A DNA stretch of 64,000 nucleotides from Sialis fuliginosa (GCA_961205875.1 OY540809.1:27292267-27356266); one strand, 5' to 3'; counted from the first letter of the stretch, positions 24,383 through 35,228 are shown. Notes: generated from the sequence alone by a model not told the origin. A program made the numbers and translations.

Positions 24383-24709
24383 TAGGGGGATAGAAGGCAA
24401 AACGGTCCCTGCAGGTACAACGAACCACCTTAATTGTTGACTAATGGTTTCAGTTGATAGTGTATCCTTCTCCCACATTCGGACAGTGCGCTTAAACCTG
24501 TCACATGTGGATACGGTGTTTTAGCAAAATAAGTGATTTTTTTTTATATCTTGATGTAATATTTGCTATTTTTGCATAAGCCTTTAGTTTAATATAGTTT
24601 ACTACGATGAGTTTTAATGTTGCATACATTGAATGCCATCGTTTCTTCTAGTTTTGATGTAGAGAGAATAAAACAATACTGCAGACATAACCTCAAAAAT
24701 TTTGATTGA

Positions 24710-24943
24710 TTTGATAACAACCGAAAAGGCAAAACGGACCACCAAATAAAAATACAAATTATAAAAAGAAGCAAAAAGAAGAGAGATTCTAGCTCTTCTG
24801 AAGAGAATGACACCGAGTGTCTTTACTGCTCTAATTTTTATTCACAGTCAAACGAAGGGTGTCGTTTGTGGGTTCACTGTAAGTACGCTGGCATCGATGA
24901 CGATGATGACGAAGCAGTATATTTGTGCGAGAGATGTCACTAA
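24710..24943 (+). pseudogene. Transposase C-terminal remnant with zinc-finger-like tail (pogo/Jerky type)
   Basis: An open stretch of 77 codons to a TAA at 24941. Residues 20-36 are basic then serine/acidic (KRSKKKRDSSSSEEND), like the linker that follows DDE domains of insect pogo/Jerky-type transposases. Residues 37-77 hold a cysteine-rich tail: C37-x2-C40, C51, W54-V-H56-C57, an acidic run D63-D67, and C73-x2-C76 one residue before the stop. Insect pogo-like transposases often end in such a PHD-like cysteine/histidine motif. Spacing between C51 and C57 is short for the family, suggesting an internal deletion. No DDE catalytic residues or helix-turn-helix remain and no start codon is upstream in frame (TGA at 24707), so this is a fragment. 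Family assignment is by motif pattern recalled, not by search. Confidence 0.6.
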
Positions 24944-24995
24944 ATAATTTAATTTATTAAAACCATACTTCTTACAATTTAGGTCAGAAAAAAAT

Positions 24996-25029
24996 GTCCG
25001 TTTTACCTCGCTATGAAGGTAAAACGGAC
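24996..25029. repeat. Hairpin made from internal copies of element A's terminal motif
   Basis: GTCCGTTTTACC (24996-25007) and GGTAAAACGGAC (25018-25029) pair perfectly over 12 bp with a 10-base loop, about 50 bp after the transposase stop codon. Confidence 0.8.
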
Positions 25030-25206
25030 CAAAAGGAGGGTATTGGAAATCATCCAATATCTTTTTTTTCTGTAATTTATAATTAATACATATCATAAAG
25101 ATATAACGACTGTTTTATAATGTTATAAAACATCAATAATAAACATATATTTTCTTTGAAAAACTCGTTTTTTATTAAGTGAGCCGTTTTGCCTTCTGTT
25201 CCCCTA

Positions 25207-25639
25207 CATAAATTCCCAGTCTAGTTAAACAATTACATTACCATATGTACCGATACATTGTATTACTTTATAGGTACATAAAAGCACAAAATAGTTTTAG
25301 GGGGAGAAATAATTACCGCCATTTCGCCCTAAAATCTCCAATTATAATAAGTACATACCAAAAATCCGAACAAAACAACACATTGTATTTAATATCTTAA
25401 CCCTGAACCCTACAACAAAGGCATTGAATAAGAACACGTAACAATATAAATTACCCGCCATTTCAAATTTAACATACAGTAATTACAAAACGCCGTTAAC
25501 TTCACCTGTCATAACTTGAGTCAGTGTTTCTCCCTTAATTACCTATTAGTGCAAGTTTGGTAATCTTGTGTCAATCGAAACTTTATAGCTCCTAGTCTAT
25601 TTATTATCAATTATAATAAATAAATACCCCCTTGTAGTC
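25207..25639. other. AT-rich DNA with one small hairpin
   Basis: TTTTAGGG and CCCTAAAA (about 25297-25336) are inverted around about 25 bases. No gene or repeat family is recognised. Confidence 0.4.
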
Positions 25640-25875
25640 ATGCGTGTCGATGTTATAGTGTCACTAGAGTACAGTGGCGCAATCGGTATGGGGATATTTG
25701 AGAAAACTATTCTTGAGGTTTCCGCGGTGATCTTGATATGGATCTCGGCTTCTGGGTGTAAGCCGCGTCGGTTTGATCGTGTTATCGGTCAATGTTTCGT
25801 CACACATTGCAGTGGACATCTTCAGGGCTAATCTAAAAGTGCACTTTTAGAAGAGCCAAGATCCACATCGATAAA
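25640..25875 (-). mobile_element. Penelope-like terminal fragment with hammerhead-like core
   Basis: On the minus strand the order is: stem strand GATCTTGGCTCTTCT, a perfect 20-bp palindrome (25832-25851, TCTAAAAGTG/CACTTTTAGA), CTGAAGA (25825-25819), a short hairpin (GTCCAC loop GTG-T-GAC), GAAAC (25798-25794), then AGAAGCCGAGATCC, which pairs back to the first stem strand. CUGANGA, a stem and GAAA is the conserved hammerhead ribozyme layout, and Penelope-like elements are known to carry such motifs. Stem III and a cleavage triplet are not convincing, so activity is doubtful. GC is clearly higher than in the flanks. The 63-codon plus-strand frame here is incidental. Confidence 0.5.
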
Positions 25876-26203
25876 ATGTGTTATGAAAAATTATAAATGT
25901 AGGTATTTTTAAGGCGAGGAGGGATGAATATATTATATTTTAAAGAGAGTTAACAATAATATTACAAAATAAAAAATATTCGTTCTTTTTTATTTATATT
26001 TGTTTGTTTTACGTTATAAATCAATCTACGAGTACTTTTTAGTTTTTTTTTTGTAAACATAATAAAATATACGTAATACAAAGTATTTATAACAAATGTT
26101 GAAGATGGACGTTTTAAAGGGAGGGGGGTATATTAGTCCCGCCAAAAAAGTGAAGATGAGTTAATGTGTATATTCATTTGTGCACATATTTTCATCATTT
26201 TTA
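25876..26203. other. AT-rich DNA, nothing recognised
   Basis: No supported feature; a short G run occurs near 26121. Confidence 0.4.
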
Positions 26204-26535
26204 TGTCCGGTATCATAAAGGACCTAACAAATTTGTTAGCTAACAAACACTTTCAACTGAGATATCAAACTTATATGACAGTTCTTTTGGAGTTTGTTGA
26301 TGACTTTGACAAGTTTCGCGCACGCGTTGAAGGTAAATACAAACGGTATTAAAACAGTGGTGATGTTATGAAAATTATTTTGTACGGTCAAAGATGCCAA
26401 CTGTGTTACAATTAGTTGAAGTGTCACTGCTCTAAATTCCATAACTAATCCATAGATACTAGTACAGAATTAATACCCCATTTGAATGTAATTGCTAGCT
26501 AACAAATTTTGTTAGGTCCTTTATAATACCGGACA
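26204..26535. mobile_element. TTA-flanked MITE, 332 bp
   Basis: TTA (26201-26203 and 26536-26538) flanks inverted ends of about 44 bp beginning TGTCCGGTATCATAAAGGAC on the left and TGTCCGGTATTATAAAGGAC on the right. A 3-bp TTA/TAA duplication is typical of PIF/Harbinger elements. The inner end of the arm has the palindrome TAACAAATTTGTTA. A fragment of the same family lies at about 31723-31800. Two opposite-strand frames (26164-26352, 26236-26442) overlap it and are not supported. Confidence 0.75.
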
Positions 26536-26538
26536 TTA

Positions 26539-27257
26539 GTGTTCTAAATTTCATTTATACCTATTATGAACTTCATTCGAATCGTAATTTACTTTTGTAA
26601 CAATTATCATGATTTTCCAATAGTATTTTGACTGTTTCAAACTAAAAGTAATTTCTTATATGTAAATTTCTAAAAGAGTTTTCATTTTTAAATATTTTAA
26701 ACAAATAACTTTTTTACATACAATTTTTTTATCCTAATACGATTTTCCATATTTGCATGTCAGCTGATTATAAAATGAGAAAACATAAAAATGTAAAAAT
26801 AGTTTTGAGGCAAGTGAAACTAAGATTTAATTATTATTTTTGTTATAATTTTTCTTAAATAACCTTTCATTTTTAATAATAATATCCAAAAGCCAAAAGT
26901 TTATTAAATTATTGTGTATGTATAAAACCAATAATTATTCCCTTTGCCCCCACAGTACTAATTCACAGACTACCACTGCTTCAATTCAATTAACTGGAAA
27001 ATGTCTCCAATGAACTTGTTAACCAGTTTACACTATGTTTACACAAGTTGCGACTCCGGTAAACAAATTTTAATAAATGGGATTAATCGTGGGACTGTAC
27101 GGAATTTCTAAATTAAACTAATAAAATCAATGTACAATGTACATACATGTTTTCTTGTTCACTAACTAGATACATGCTGCAAACACACATGTTTTGTTTA
27201 TTTCAAACAACGGTATTACAAATTTGTGTCTAGTTGGGTATAATATGTATATTATGA
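26539..27257. other. AT-rich DNA, nothing recognised
   Basis: No gene, repeat partner or structured site was identified. Confidence 0.4.
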
Positions 27258-28200
27258 ACTAGCGGACCTGCCCGCGACTTTGTCAGCGTTGTATAATTTT
27301 TTTATATTGGCAGCACAAATAATATTTTAAGACAGGGGATGAAATAATTATATAAAAGTTATGCAAATAAACATATCAAAAACCCTCCCTTGCCTCCCTC
27401 TTACGCTATTAAGGGTTGAATGTCGAATTTTTTATTTTTATTGAGTATTAGTTTCCATCCCTTTTGGGTTTTCAAGTACATTTAACAAATAATGACTTTT
27501 AAAATATTTTTATCTATTATTATTATTTAATTTTGTAAATATAAGGTCTCTTACTTATTATATTTTTGGAAACATATTAATTTTATTTGTGTTTTCAGAC
27601 AGAAATATTTTAAACAAATATACCTGATACCAAATTTATAAAAGGCATGATGCCTAATTTTTAAAAACTATTTTATGATGATCTTACGTGTCTATTATTT
27701 CCAAAAAAAAGCTTATTTCTGCAGAAAATAAAGGTTTAATCTCAAAAATTGACCCTTTTAAAACTAATTTTGAATTTGACGCCAAAACGCTCGCAGGTGT
27801 CATGGCGCATTTTTGACGTCACGCCTGTTTACATAGGCATGACGTCAAATTGATAATTTAAAACCACAAAATAATTTATAAACAGTGCAGATATTAATGA
27901 AACAAAAATGACGTTTACGTAGCCGTGACGTCATTCACTCTGACTGGTGTTTTATCAAACATGGCGGATTGCTGTATTTTGCGTTTTTATTTTAACAAAA
28001 ATCATATTCATCTCGCTATTAATATAAAAATAAATACATTTTTTAGAATCTTTTTAACTTATTTCATTATTTAAAATCATAATGTTAGTGATACTTTGTT
28101 ACTGGCATCATGCCTATTATACCACTTATAATGACTAAAAATGTGTAAGTTATCTACCTGCCAAATTTCATCAATATTGCTTTATAATATTAGTATGGAT
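27258..28200 (-). mobile_element. Helitron-like (Lep1-type) element, ~0.94 kb, both ends present
   Basis: Read on the minus strand it starts TCCATACTAATATTATAAAG, then ATGAAATTTGGCAGGTAGAT, and ends GACAAAGTCGCGGGCAGGTC then CGCTAGT. A CTAG(T) terminus after a GC-rich segment and the TAATATTATAAA start are the family hallmarks. The centre (27780-27965) is GC-richer and holds three TGACGTCA octamers. No Rep/helicase sequence, so it is non-autonomous. Confidence 0.75.
27814..27933. promoter_or_regulatory. Cluster of three CRE-like TGACGTCA octamers
   Basis: Perfect palindromic TGACGTCA at 27814-27821, 27840-27847 and 27926-27933, plus near matches (TTGACGCC at 27778 and ATGACGTTT at 27909). 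This octamer is the binding site of CREB/ATF bZIP factors. Whether it is used is unknown; it sits inside a repeat. Confidence 0.45.
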
Positions 28201-29307
28201 TAACTAAATCAGAATATTTAGATCTGTCTGCATTTCTGGCTATAATTTGTAAATGAGACAAAATATATTAAAACATGTCTTCAGTATGCTATCATTTTTA
28301 TAATACTTATAAAATAAATTCATAAAAACTTATCAATGTTTTAACATTAAAACTAATAAATAATTAGGTATGTACTGTACCTACATATTTATAAAGAAAA
28401 TTAAATTAACATTTTAAAATTGCTATTTATAACGATTAAAAATTTGAATACATATCAGTATACCAGTAAGTAACTAACAATAAGATAGAGTAAATCTAGA
28501 AAATAAAAATAACCTATCTCTAAACTGCACACAAAATATATCATAAACTATGCGATATGCACCTACCATCCTCATCCCTGTATGTCTCGGCTGCAGTAAT
28601 ATAAATAGCGTGGTTATCTCCTAACCCTAGGTCAAAACCCGGACCTAATAACTCGCCGCTCCATTATGACATCAACAACTTTACTCTTAAATACAATACC
28701 GTGTATACACAATAATTATAAATGCACGCGGAAGTGGTATAATGCAGCAGCCTGCGGAGATACACTTTGTGTTAAAACAGTGGTGGCTGATATGTGAAGT
28801 CTAAAAGAAAATGTGTACAGTTTTTTTTTTTTTTTAGTTTATTTCTTACATTTTATGCTTTTTTATATAAATTCTAATACGTAATAGTCCAGGCAACGTA
28901 GAAATTTTTACTGATGTAAATTTGGAAAAATGTATTAGGTGCCAAATTTAAACAGTGTTTAGAACATGTCCAGATGTATATTTCCTGAAAACTCCCTAGC
29001 AAAATTTGCTCCGGAACACCCTCAACCAAGGACCCAAAGTTTTGTTTTACAAGGATTTTGTAAACACTCTGTATCTAATAAACGGAATGTTCAATCAATC
29101 TCGTCTTTCGCATTTTAAACAGATAATTAAATTTTCTACAACCTTTTTTATTATTATTTTATTATTTATTTTATCAAAAATAATTGTATACCTTTCAAAA
29201 TGGCGGTCAAACTAAAAAAATTACTTTTTGATAGGTATAAAGTTATTTATGATTTTTATGGTAATTTTGTTTATTTTACCTAAATTAGTAAGTAATAGTG
29301 GAGTCAT
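28201..29307. other. AT-rich DNA; slightly GC-richer at 28560-28790
   Basis: The GC-richer patch contains no long frame and no repeat partner in the window. Otherwise nothing is recognised. Confidence 0.4.
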
Positions 29308-30194
29308 ATAACCGGAATTGTTTATTTAATTTAAAAATATCTCCTCACAGCGATTTCTTGGTTTCAAAAAAGTTTTTAACTTTTGTCATTACCACATATA
29401 ATAATTTCAAGTATGTTTACAAATGTATTTTTATCAAAAAAATCTGATTATTTTAGGATGACCTACTAATTATAGTAGTTAAAGCATGTTAAGTTTGTTT
29501 CAAACACTCATCTTTTAACTAGATTTAAAATTTTGTTTTGAACAACAATGAAAATTAATTAGGGGAAAAATGTATAAAATTTTGGTAGATTTATTTGGGA
29601 TTATAAAAAATACATTTTTCCAATTTTCATGAAAATATCCTTATTTGTTGCATAGTAATTGAGAAAAAAATAAAAATTCTGCTATAAGCTCAATTTGTCA
29701 TATTTTTTTGAGGTTATAAATTAAGTAAACGTATTTGATTAACCCACAGGTCAATAGATGGGTTTCTTAAGAGTGACCCGATATTGATCAAATAGAAGCC
29801 GAGATATTTGTGAAAAAGCGTAAACAGGAAATTGGTGATTTCTGGAATAGTCGTGAAAAAAGTACTACGTAGAAAATGGTTTTATCCATAGACATAGAGA
29901 ATGGACCAGGCATCTGACTCGAACACAGAACCGTGTCAAAAGAAAGAGATAGAAACAGATTTGGAATAACTGTGTAACTCTATGTCTATGTTCCAAACTA
30001 CACTGCATCTCTCTCTCCTTTTTTGAACAGATGTTACACCATTGAGTTAATACAGAATGCACTGTCCATTCTCTATGTCTATGGTTTTATCTACAAATTC
30101 AAATATTGCCTTCTCTTGATCCCTAGAATATTTTAAAACTAAAAAATCGCTGTAAGGAGAATTTTTTTTATTCAATAAAAAATCCAGTTATCAA
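29308..30194. mobile_element. Element with ~60-bp inverted ends and a nested hAT MITE
   Basis: Left ATAACCGGAATTG...ATCTCCTCACAGCGATTTCT and right, on the minus strand, ATAACTGGATTTT...TTCTCCTTACAGCGATTTTT are diverged inverted copies. The interior carries the 197-bp hAT MITE 29887-30083. No duplication flanking the outer element was resolved and it has no coding remnant. Confidence 0.6.
29887..30083. mobile_element. hAT MITE family M1, copy 1, 197 bp, perfect 8-bp duplication
   Basis: GTTTTATC flanks it exactly (29879-29886 and 30084-30091). The ends are CATAGACATAGAGAATGGAC and its exact reverse complement. Copy 2 is at 41351-41527 in the opposite orientation, sharing GCATCTGA, TTCGAA/CTCGAA and ATCAAAAGAAA-type blocks. 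The 8-bp duplication and CA...TG ends support hAT. Confidence 0.9.
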
Positions 30195-30414
30195 CATTTG
30201 ATTATTTGTTATTATCGTGTGTGACAAATGTAAAGTTTTCTTACGCAGAGTACAGATGGGAATCATTATTAAATTATCTTGCACTGGTGATTTCTTTAAT
30301 AATGGTTATGAAGATGCAGTTCTTGTCGGTTCAGACCTGTTCTGACAATTTCTATAACAAAGATAGTCGAGTTTATATTATATACCTAACTTAATTTCAT
30401 GGTTTTTTTCACTA
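30195..30414. other. Unassigned DNA upstream of a Helitron-like 3' end
   Basis: A 62-codon plus-strand frame (30206-30394) has no recognisable motif. The region could be the body of the Helitron-like fragment that ends at 30440. Confidence 0.3.
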
Positions 30415-30442
30415 ACCTTACGAAGTCGCGGGTAACAGCTAT
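30415..30442 (+). mobile_element. Helitron-like 3' terminus
   Basis: TTACGAAGTCGCGGGTAACA followed by GCTATACTATAG matches the GTCGCGGG(T/C)...AGCTA-type 3' end of the Lep1-like family also seen on the minus strand at 27258. No TAATATTATAAA start was found upstream. Confidence 0.5.
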
Positions 30443-30499
30443 ACTATAGTAAATAATATTTTTACTTATCTATTATATATGTACATATTATATTATTCT

Positions 30500-30620
30500 T
30501 AAATGAAATATACATTTAGTATAAGTAAGTATTGTAAATTCGTTTTATTTCTAATTCCGGATTTTGATGGAATTATCAATTTTGACCACCCCTAAAACCA
30601 TTATGATTATTTTGCCATGT
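30500..30620 (+). repeat. Repeat R3, copy 1
   Basis: TAGTATAAGTAAGTATTG, then CCGGATTTTGATGGAATTATC and CCACCCCTAAA...CCAT. The same order is at 33003-33250 and, shorter, at 41217-41290. It resembles the tail of an interspersed retroelement, but that is not established. Confidence 0.55.
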
Positions 30621-31722
30621 TTTCATATTTAATTTGTTTTACTAAGATATTTTTTTATTAAATATCTAGTTTCTTAATTGTTATTATTATTATCAAAATT
30701 GAAAAAAGATTGGAGAACGTTGTATTAAATGATATTATTGAAGAGTTTATTTCTGAACCAACCAATCTATCTTATTGATTCTCTCATACTATATAACATA
30801 TATACATATTTGTTGCAGTTAAAAACATTCTAGAAACTATTTAAATACTATTTAAACGTGTTATTTTTTCTAAAATTCCCTTGTCTACGTTATAGACGGA
30901 CAAAAAATCCGATGGTGATTTTTTTAAAACAAAGTATCTATTGACCGTTTGTTTTTTATACAACGTCAACCATTTTGTTTTCAAAAAATGTCCTTTGTCC
31001 AATGACTTAGTTTTCAGAAAGACCTTTGTTCTCGATATTTTTCAAAATGCTCCTTAAATCCCAACAAATTAATTATTTTGTGGTATCAATAAATAATGAA
31101 AATATAACAGAGATTATTAATGATATTTGAATGATTTATCTAATTGTAAGCTTAAATTAAGTAATTATTTTAAATACTTACAATTTAATTTTATTAATAA
31201 TTATAATAAACATTTCCCTGGAAATTAAAATAATTTTAACTTGGAATTGTTTATTAATGCACTTACCTAGGTTCAAGATAATGAAAAAGTTAATTTGCAA
31301 TTATATGTGTTGATATTTATACAAATTAACACTCCGCCACTGGTCGTTGCCTGGATACAATGCAGTGTATGTAGGTATGTATATATTATGTATTATATTG
31401 TGTAATATACGTTTAGTCTGTGTCATAAGTAGTACAGTAAATGAGCACTTCATTTTGTGGATTATTTAACATCTTTGGAATATGCGTTTTCATGAAAAAT
31501 GTCAAGTAATAAATTAACCTCTTTATTACAACATTATCATTTCTAATTAAAATTGTATATTCTTCAAAATAAAGTAAATAAGAATAATTGATTAAGAAAA
31601 ATGATGAAGTATTAATAAGATACAAAATCTCAATACTTTATCAATGTGTCGTCGTTCAGAAGTCATAGCAACCAAGTTTTTAAAGTTGTTGAACTAATTT
31701 GATCAGAATACAGTATTACAGA
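30621..31722. other. AT-rich DNA, nothing recognised
   Basis: No gene or repeat partner was identified; a 70-codon minus-strand frame (31413-31625) is low-complexity. Confidence 0.4.
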
Positions 31723-31800
31723 TTAGCTAACAAAATTTTCTAGCTTGCAAGCACTTTCAAACGGGGTATCAAACTTATGATAGTTCTCATAGAGTATTGT
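31723..31800 (+). repeat. Fragment of the TTA-flanked MITE family (26.2 kb)
   Basis: TTAGCTAACAAA, then GCAAGCACTTTCAAACGGGG and TATCAAACTTATGATAGTTC parallel the left third of 26204-26535, just inside its terminal repeat. The terminus itself is gone. Confidence 0.55.
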
Positions 31801-32527
31801 GAAATGTATTTATACAAAAATTATTAACTCTTATTAATTAAAAACTCGTCGTGGTCGATTGGTAAATATTAATCGACTTATAAATGTAATTATTTTTGTG
31901 AAAGTATTTGCTGTACTAATTAACCACTTATCATAAAAACTAGTGTTAATTAATTTTAATCTTGAACGATTTATTTATAAATTATATTACTTCATTTCAA
32001 TTTTAGGGAAGGGGTACTACCTTGTGTACTACCTTATTGAAAACATTTTAAATTTAATATTGAAAAACAAAATGGCGCTGTTACAGCTACCGCAATGAAA
32101 TCCGCAATTTTTTATTTGAAACAAAAAACATAAAAGATTTTTAAAATTCATGTTAAAAAAAAGTGAAGGGCATACAATTTTCTCGAAATATTGATTTAAG
32201 AATTTTTTTTCCAAAAAATCAATCTGGGATAAAATCGGTTACACTAAATCAATAAAAAAGATCCTACGTCCTTCACTAGAAAATGGTATTGTCAAACTAC
32301 AGCTGAAACAACTAGGGGTACGGACAGCTTAAAAAATATGGTTTCGACAAAAAAGCTATTTAAGTTTGAAAGTCGCACTCGAGCGCATTTCAATTACCCG
32401 CAAAATGGCGCTGACTTCGTTCGAAAAATTGACATTTTGGACCCTTTACAAAAATTTCCCCACGTATGATAAGTTAGATAATTAACTGATTATTCAAACT
32501 AATAAAAAAAAGTGGTCAATTTTTTTT
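31801..32527. other. AT-rich DNA, nothing recognised
   Basis: No supported feature; a stretch near 32370-32420 is slightly GC-richer without a frame. Confidence 0.4.
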
Positions 32528-33002
32528 TAGAAAGTAGTACCCGTGAGTAATTTTTTTTGCTCATGATCACGCACACTCACGAACAAAATATTTTCAGTTA
32601 CTCACTCACGGTTACAGAAAAAAAATCATGATCACGCACGCTCACTATTCCTATTTTCTCATTCACGTTCGATTACGCACTACGAGTCACGCTCGTGACA
32701 CGATTTAATATAATTGTTAAAAATCTAATTTTTAAATTATGAAAATTTTACGTTTTTAACGTGCAATATACGAGTTATATGTGTATTTTTTAATATTTGT
32801 AGTTTTTCTTATAAACTACATTTATAGTGGAAGTAATAGTAAACAAAACAATAAGAAAATAATGCATTTCTAAATCTGGAGTTTTTTTTGGTGTTCTGGT
32901 AAAGTTGGCAGTGCTGATCATGTGAAAGTGCTTCTTCTTAAAATGACATTTATTTTTTATACAATATTTTTACTTTCTTATACCATGTATATTATTGTAT
33001 AT

Positions 33003-33250
33003 GAAATATATGTACATTAGTATAAGTAAGTATAGTGAAGTCCGGATTTTGACGGAATTATCTATTTAGACCTTCCCTGAATCCATTCTGACTATTTTCG
33101 CCATGATGTCTGTGTGTCCGTCTGTCTGTCTGTCTTTAAGCGCTGTAACTCAAATACGACAAATCGTAGAAGGCTGATATTTTATATTTAAGATTAATTT
33201 TTGGCTGGAAAGAAAACGTCCTATTTTTGAAAACAATCTTTCAACCGGAT
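33003..33250 (+). repeat. Repeat R3, copy 2
   Basis: TAGTATAAGTAAGTATAGTG, CCGGATTTTGACGGAATTAT, then GCCATGATGTCTGTGTG and (GTCT)n at 33117-33134, AAGCGCTGTAACTCAAATAC. The layout (target-like text, then a CTGT-rich tract, then 'GCTGTAACTC') is typical of retroelement tails in insects, but no coding part is attached. Confidence 0.55.
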
Positions 33251-33404
33251 ACGGATGTTTACCTACGTCGATTTTTTAATTTTTCAAATTACTCTGAAAC
33301 AGTGCGAAATAGAGAAAAATGGTCAAGTTAAAAAATGTAGGTAATATCTATATCTATAATTTATGTTCTATTCATTTTTTTGTAAAAACGAATTTTTGAG
33401 AAAA

Positions 33405-33560
33405 AAAAAATTATTATAATTCAAATGGTTCATAACAGAGAAAAAAATCTATGGAGAATAAATTATAGATAATAACATACTCGATATTTTTTATCTAAAA
33501 CATTTTTTTCTTATTTCAAAAATAATTCAAAAATCCAAAAATTTACAAGAGTAGGTAAAC
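33405..33560 (+). repeat. Repeat R5, copy 1 (short form)
   Basis: ATTATAATTCAAATGGTTCA then TAACA and, after a short join, GGAGAATAAATTATAGATAA and TAACATACTCGA. At 56575-56880 the same two halves are separated by about 190 bp of extra sequence. Confidence 0.65.
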
Positions 33561-33689
33561 ATCCGTTTTCAGTTATTACGTTAAAAAAAATCACTTGTTA
33601 TATAAATATAAAATTATTCATTTTGTTCTTTCTTGTTAGTTTGTTAAAAAATGTTTTAATAAACAAAAAATCACGTATACAATTCACTG

Positions 33690-33709
33690 TTAGGTTAGGT
33701 TAGGTTAGG
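33690..33709 (+). repeat. (TTAGG)4, telomere-type tract
   Basis: Four perfect TTAGG units. TTAGG is the standard insect telomere repeat, and a second four-unit tract is at 63376-63395. Both are interstitial and short. Confidence 0.9.
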
Positions 33710-33995
33710 TATAAGAAAGTCCCGTGGTTCCCAAGGCAGATATTTAAATGTAAAAATTCGATTTAAAACGTAAAATTTTTTTATTTATGTATTATTGGTT
33801 TAGATATTAAAAAAAGATAAAATAAGTTTGACAAAATTATCTTAGAAATATACTCACGGACTCACGCACGACAAAAATGCAGTCACGCACGGTTGTTTTA
33901 CTTTGGCTCACGATCACGCATGCTTACGATTCAATATTTGAAAATCGCTTACGCTTTTCGAAACCCGAAAAATTCAGGGCTCGTACCCACCTCTA

Positions 33996-34537
33996 TCCCC
34001 CTCCCCCCTTATTGTCAATATCTAAATACATACATTTCATTTATGCGCAAACACATATACGATGCTACAAACATCAATAGCGTTCCTGTTAGGACAGATA
34101 GTATTTCAGTATCCCTACTTATTGTTAGATAGTAGTAGCTCGTTAACAAGCAACACTACACAACATCGAGTGTTCTTATATAGATAGATAACGACCCAGT
34201 CATCGCCACAAATACACGTAACAATGGTGCTGCTAAATCATACTCCCGCGTGTACAATTTGATACTTTTCTATCAGGAAATAACATTGCTTCGATAGAAA
34301 AATGTTGATCAATATTTATACAGGTGCAATATTAAATTGTGATGTGATGCAGGGTTATCCAATTAAAATTGAAAGCTTTGTTTCTAAACAACATATTATA
34401 GCTTTATATCAAAGGTTAAACAAATTGTGAACTGCGAAAGCGTCAAATTCTGTACTGTACTTGAAACATATTAATTTGATGAATAAAGGGCCCATCATTG
34501 TTGAAAGTTCAATAATTAAAATATGCATGGTCTTAAT
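33996..34537. other. Unassigned AT-rich DNA
   Basis: No gene or repeat partner was found. Overlapping short frames near 33.9-34.1 kb fall in the hAT-like end. Confidence 0.4.
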
Positions 34538-34539
34538 TA

Positions 34540-34600
34540 CAGTCAAGACTCGTTTATTCTAAGTCTCGTTTGTCTGAAATGCCGAGTTTCGTTTATTCGT
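34540..34600 (+). mobile_element. Possible pogo/mariner-type solo end
   Basis: TACAGTCAAGACTCGTTTAT then TCTAAGTCTCGTTTGTCTGA resembles the CAGT...CTCG(T/A)TTAT termini of pogo/Tigger elements, with a TA in front. No inverted partner was found downstream. Confidence 0.3.
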
Positions 34601-35228
34601 AATTTTTTCTCCTTCTTCACCTCCCACCATTCTCGAGTCATGGCGTAAACGCACATATTTTTGAAATTTTTTGTAGAATGAATTAGAGCATTTGTATTCA
34701 TCTCATTGACTGTAAAATATTTTTCAAAATTTTTTAATTTTTTTGATATAATGCATGCTACGAACGCAACGAAAATCATATATAGATTTGAGGTTAGGTC
34801 AGATAGAATACATACATATTATAATTTACACTTATCACCGTCGTCACTCGTCACCTTGCTCATATTTTGCCATATTCGAAATTAAAAGTAAAATAAAATT
34901 ATTTCACTATCACGATTAACTATTACCGATAAATATTAAATACACAAATAAAGTTTTCAAAACCACAGAATGTATTGCCAACTTAAGAATAATAAAAATG
35001 ACACTTCCCGAATAGACAAAATTGTCTGTGATAGCTTTTTCATGATTTTGAAATGTCGAATTTGTACTTCTTTGATTGTATATGTTGTTAAAATATAAAA
35101 AAATACGGAATTATTCCAACTAGACCACATTTTTATGTTCATTTATCACTAAAGTAACTAAAAAGAGCAAAAAAACCGGATCTGAATACGTTAATAATCA
35201 AATAAAATGAAAAATTGAAAAAAATCGA
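34601..35228. other. AT-rich DNA, nothing recognised
   Basis: Minus-strand frames at 34543-34779 and 34957-35142 show no recognisable motif. Confidence 0.4.

Larger units (their letters stand above)
24385..25204 (+). mobile_element. pogo-like element A, deletion derivative, 820 bp
   Basis: TA (24383-24384, 25205-25206) flanks inverted ends: left TAGGGGGATAGAAGGCAAAA then CGG; right, on the minus strand, TAGGGGAACAGAAGGCAAAA then CGG. Copies of the inner terminal motif recur inside (AAGGCAAAACGGACC at 24726, GGTAAAACGGACC at 25018 and its reverse at 24996). It keeps a C-terminal piece of a transposase (24710-24943) joined to a 5' flank, so the middle of the gene has been lost. A TA target and that tail support a Tc1/mariner-pogo (Jerky/Tigger-type) origin. 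Confidence 0.75.
32528..33995. mobile_element. hAT-like element with TCACG-rich subterminal repeats, ~1.47 kb
   Basis: The left end TAGAAAGTAGTACCCGTGAG and the right end on the minus strand, TAGAGGTGGGTACGAGCC, are inverted. Both subterminal regions (32560-32705 and 33853-33950) are packed with CTCACG, GATCACGCACG and GCTCAC repeats, the kind of subterminal array hAT transposases bind. No 8-bp duplication is visible (the left flank is poly-T). R3 copy 2, a repeat shared with 56.6 kb and a (TTAGG)4 tract lie inside. Confidence 0.5.
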
